63,534 nucleotides of DNA, from contig JAFDVO010000021.1 of the NCBI GenBank assembly GCA_018268955.1, positions 1-63,534 on the forward strand, read 5' to 3'. Below the pieces are notes generated by a model. It did not search any database. It worked only from the letters and a program-made list of their open reading frames with translations, and was not told the DNA's origin. Each line of letters begins with the position of its first letter. Position 1 is the first letter of the stretch. Below are positions 62,910-63,534 of the stretch, piece by piece. This stretch comes from Acidobacteriota bacterium. Lineage in GTDB: Bacteria > Acidobacteriota > Vicinamibacteria > Vicinamibacterales > CAVVIG01. Both the position numbers and the translations under genes were made by a program.

Positions 62910-63534
62910 TCAGCCCGCCTTCTCGATGAGCGTGATCGGCTTGTCCTTCGCCATCACGACCTCGCGCGTGATCGTCACCTCCCGAACCTTCTTCTGGTTC
63001 GGCACCTGATACATCAGGTCGAGCATCAGGTCTTCGATGATCATCCGCAGGCCCCGGGCGCCGATCTTCCGCTCGAGCGCCGACTCGGCGATCGCCTCGA
63101 GCGCATCGTCCGTGAAGCGGAGCTTCACGTTCTCGTACTCGAACAGCTTCTGGTACTGACGCGTGATGGCGTTGCGCGGTTGCGTCAGGATCTGCACCAG
63201 CGCTGCCTTGTCGAGTTCGTGCAGCGTGCCGATGACCGGCAGGCGGCCGACGAACTCCGGGATCAGGCCGTACTTGATCAGGTCCTGGGGCTCGAGCTGC
63301 TCGAGCGTGGCGCCGACGTCACGCTGGGCCAGCGACTTCACGTCCGCCTTGAACCCGAGGGTCTTCTTGCCGACGCGCCGCTCGATCTGCTTGTCGAGGC
63401 CCACGAAGGCACCACCGCAGATGAACAGGATGTTGGTCGTGTCGACCTGGAAGAACTCCTGGTGCGGATGCTTGCGGCCACCCTGGGGCGGCACGTTGGC
63501 GACCGTACCTTCGAGGATCTTCAGCAGCGCCTGC
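62910..63534 (-). CDS. clpX: ATP-dependent Clp protease ATP-binding subunit ClpX (3' part, gene continues beyond the window)
   Basis: The C-terminal 207 codons of ClpX, cut by the window edge. The visible part starts with [20 protein letters not shown] (codons of the missing upstream part continue off the end). It then carries [17 protein letters not shown], the sensor region [17 protein letters not shown] (IGF-type substrate loop is not visible) and the sensor-2 motif [17 protein letters not shown]. ClpX unfolds substrates for ClpP. The position immediately upstream of lon is the conserved order. Confidence 0.95.
   Translation of the reverse strand, partial: QALLKILEGTVANVPPQGGRKHPHQEFFQVDTTNILFICGGAFVGLDKQIERRVGKKTLGFKADVKSLAQRDVGATLEQLEPQDLIKYGLIPEFVGRLPVIGTLHELDKAALVQILTQPRNAITRQYQKLFEYENVKLRFTDDALEAIAESALERKIGARGLRMIIEDLMLDLMYQVPNQKKVREVTITREVVMAKDKPITLIEKAG

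Overview
The window is high-GC, gene-dense DNA from a Gram-negative (diderm) bacterium. It encodes an Omp85 outer-membrane protein, TamB and a SurA-like chaperone. The gene content (class II ribonucleotide reductase, DUF1800/DUF1501 pair, DinB proteins, Yej-type peptide transporter, MrfAB) and the very repetitive spacers are most like Acidobacteriota, probably the Vicinamibacteria. That placement is an inference from gene content, because no rRNA gene is present.

Layout, left to right. 0-7 kb: FAH-family hydrolase, transaldolase, and a biotin-dependent acyl-CoA carboxylase whose beta subunit is separated from its biotin carboxylase and carrier by an orphan protein and a nucleotidyltransferase/small-protein pair. 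7-14.6 kb: tamB, a seven-POTRA Omp85 protein and a truncated SurA-like chaperone in one overlapping operon, probably for outer-membrane protein assembly. 14.7-19.7 kb: CPBP protease, an NtrC-type regulator with its histidine kinase, and a lipoprotein. 20-23.5 kb: nrdJ, with NrdR- and DnaA-like boxes, a promoter and a structured leader. 23.8-31.3 kb: MFS carrier, a GAF-cyclase-TIR fusion, DinB protein, heme A synthase, M28 peptidase and FMN reductase. 31.5-37.7 kb: a fully overlapping five-gene peptide ABC transporter operon. 38-42 kb: the DUF1800/DUF1501 pair. 42-51 kb: small accessory genes, including an rlmA homologue that has no standard start codon, a DUF411 protein, a frameshifted alpha/beta hydrolase, DUF547, two SDRs and an amino-acid permease. 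51.5-63.5 kb: mrfA-mrfB (DNA repair) facing rpmE, an aldo-keto reductase, a membrane glycosyltransferase-like protein, then rho, engB, lon and the 3' part of clpX.

The most striking property is non-coding. Almost every spacer longer than about 60 bp is filled with degenerate tandem repeats of 7 bp (sometimes 8 bp). They fall into about six or seven recurring sequence families, often arranged as opposed arms that could fold back. They also reach into two signal-peptide regions. A different, palindromic insert sits inside an ABC-transporter ATPase gene. I regard this repeat system, the cyclase-TIR fusion, the nrdJ control region and the rlmA start as the items most worth following up.
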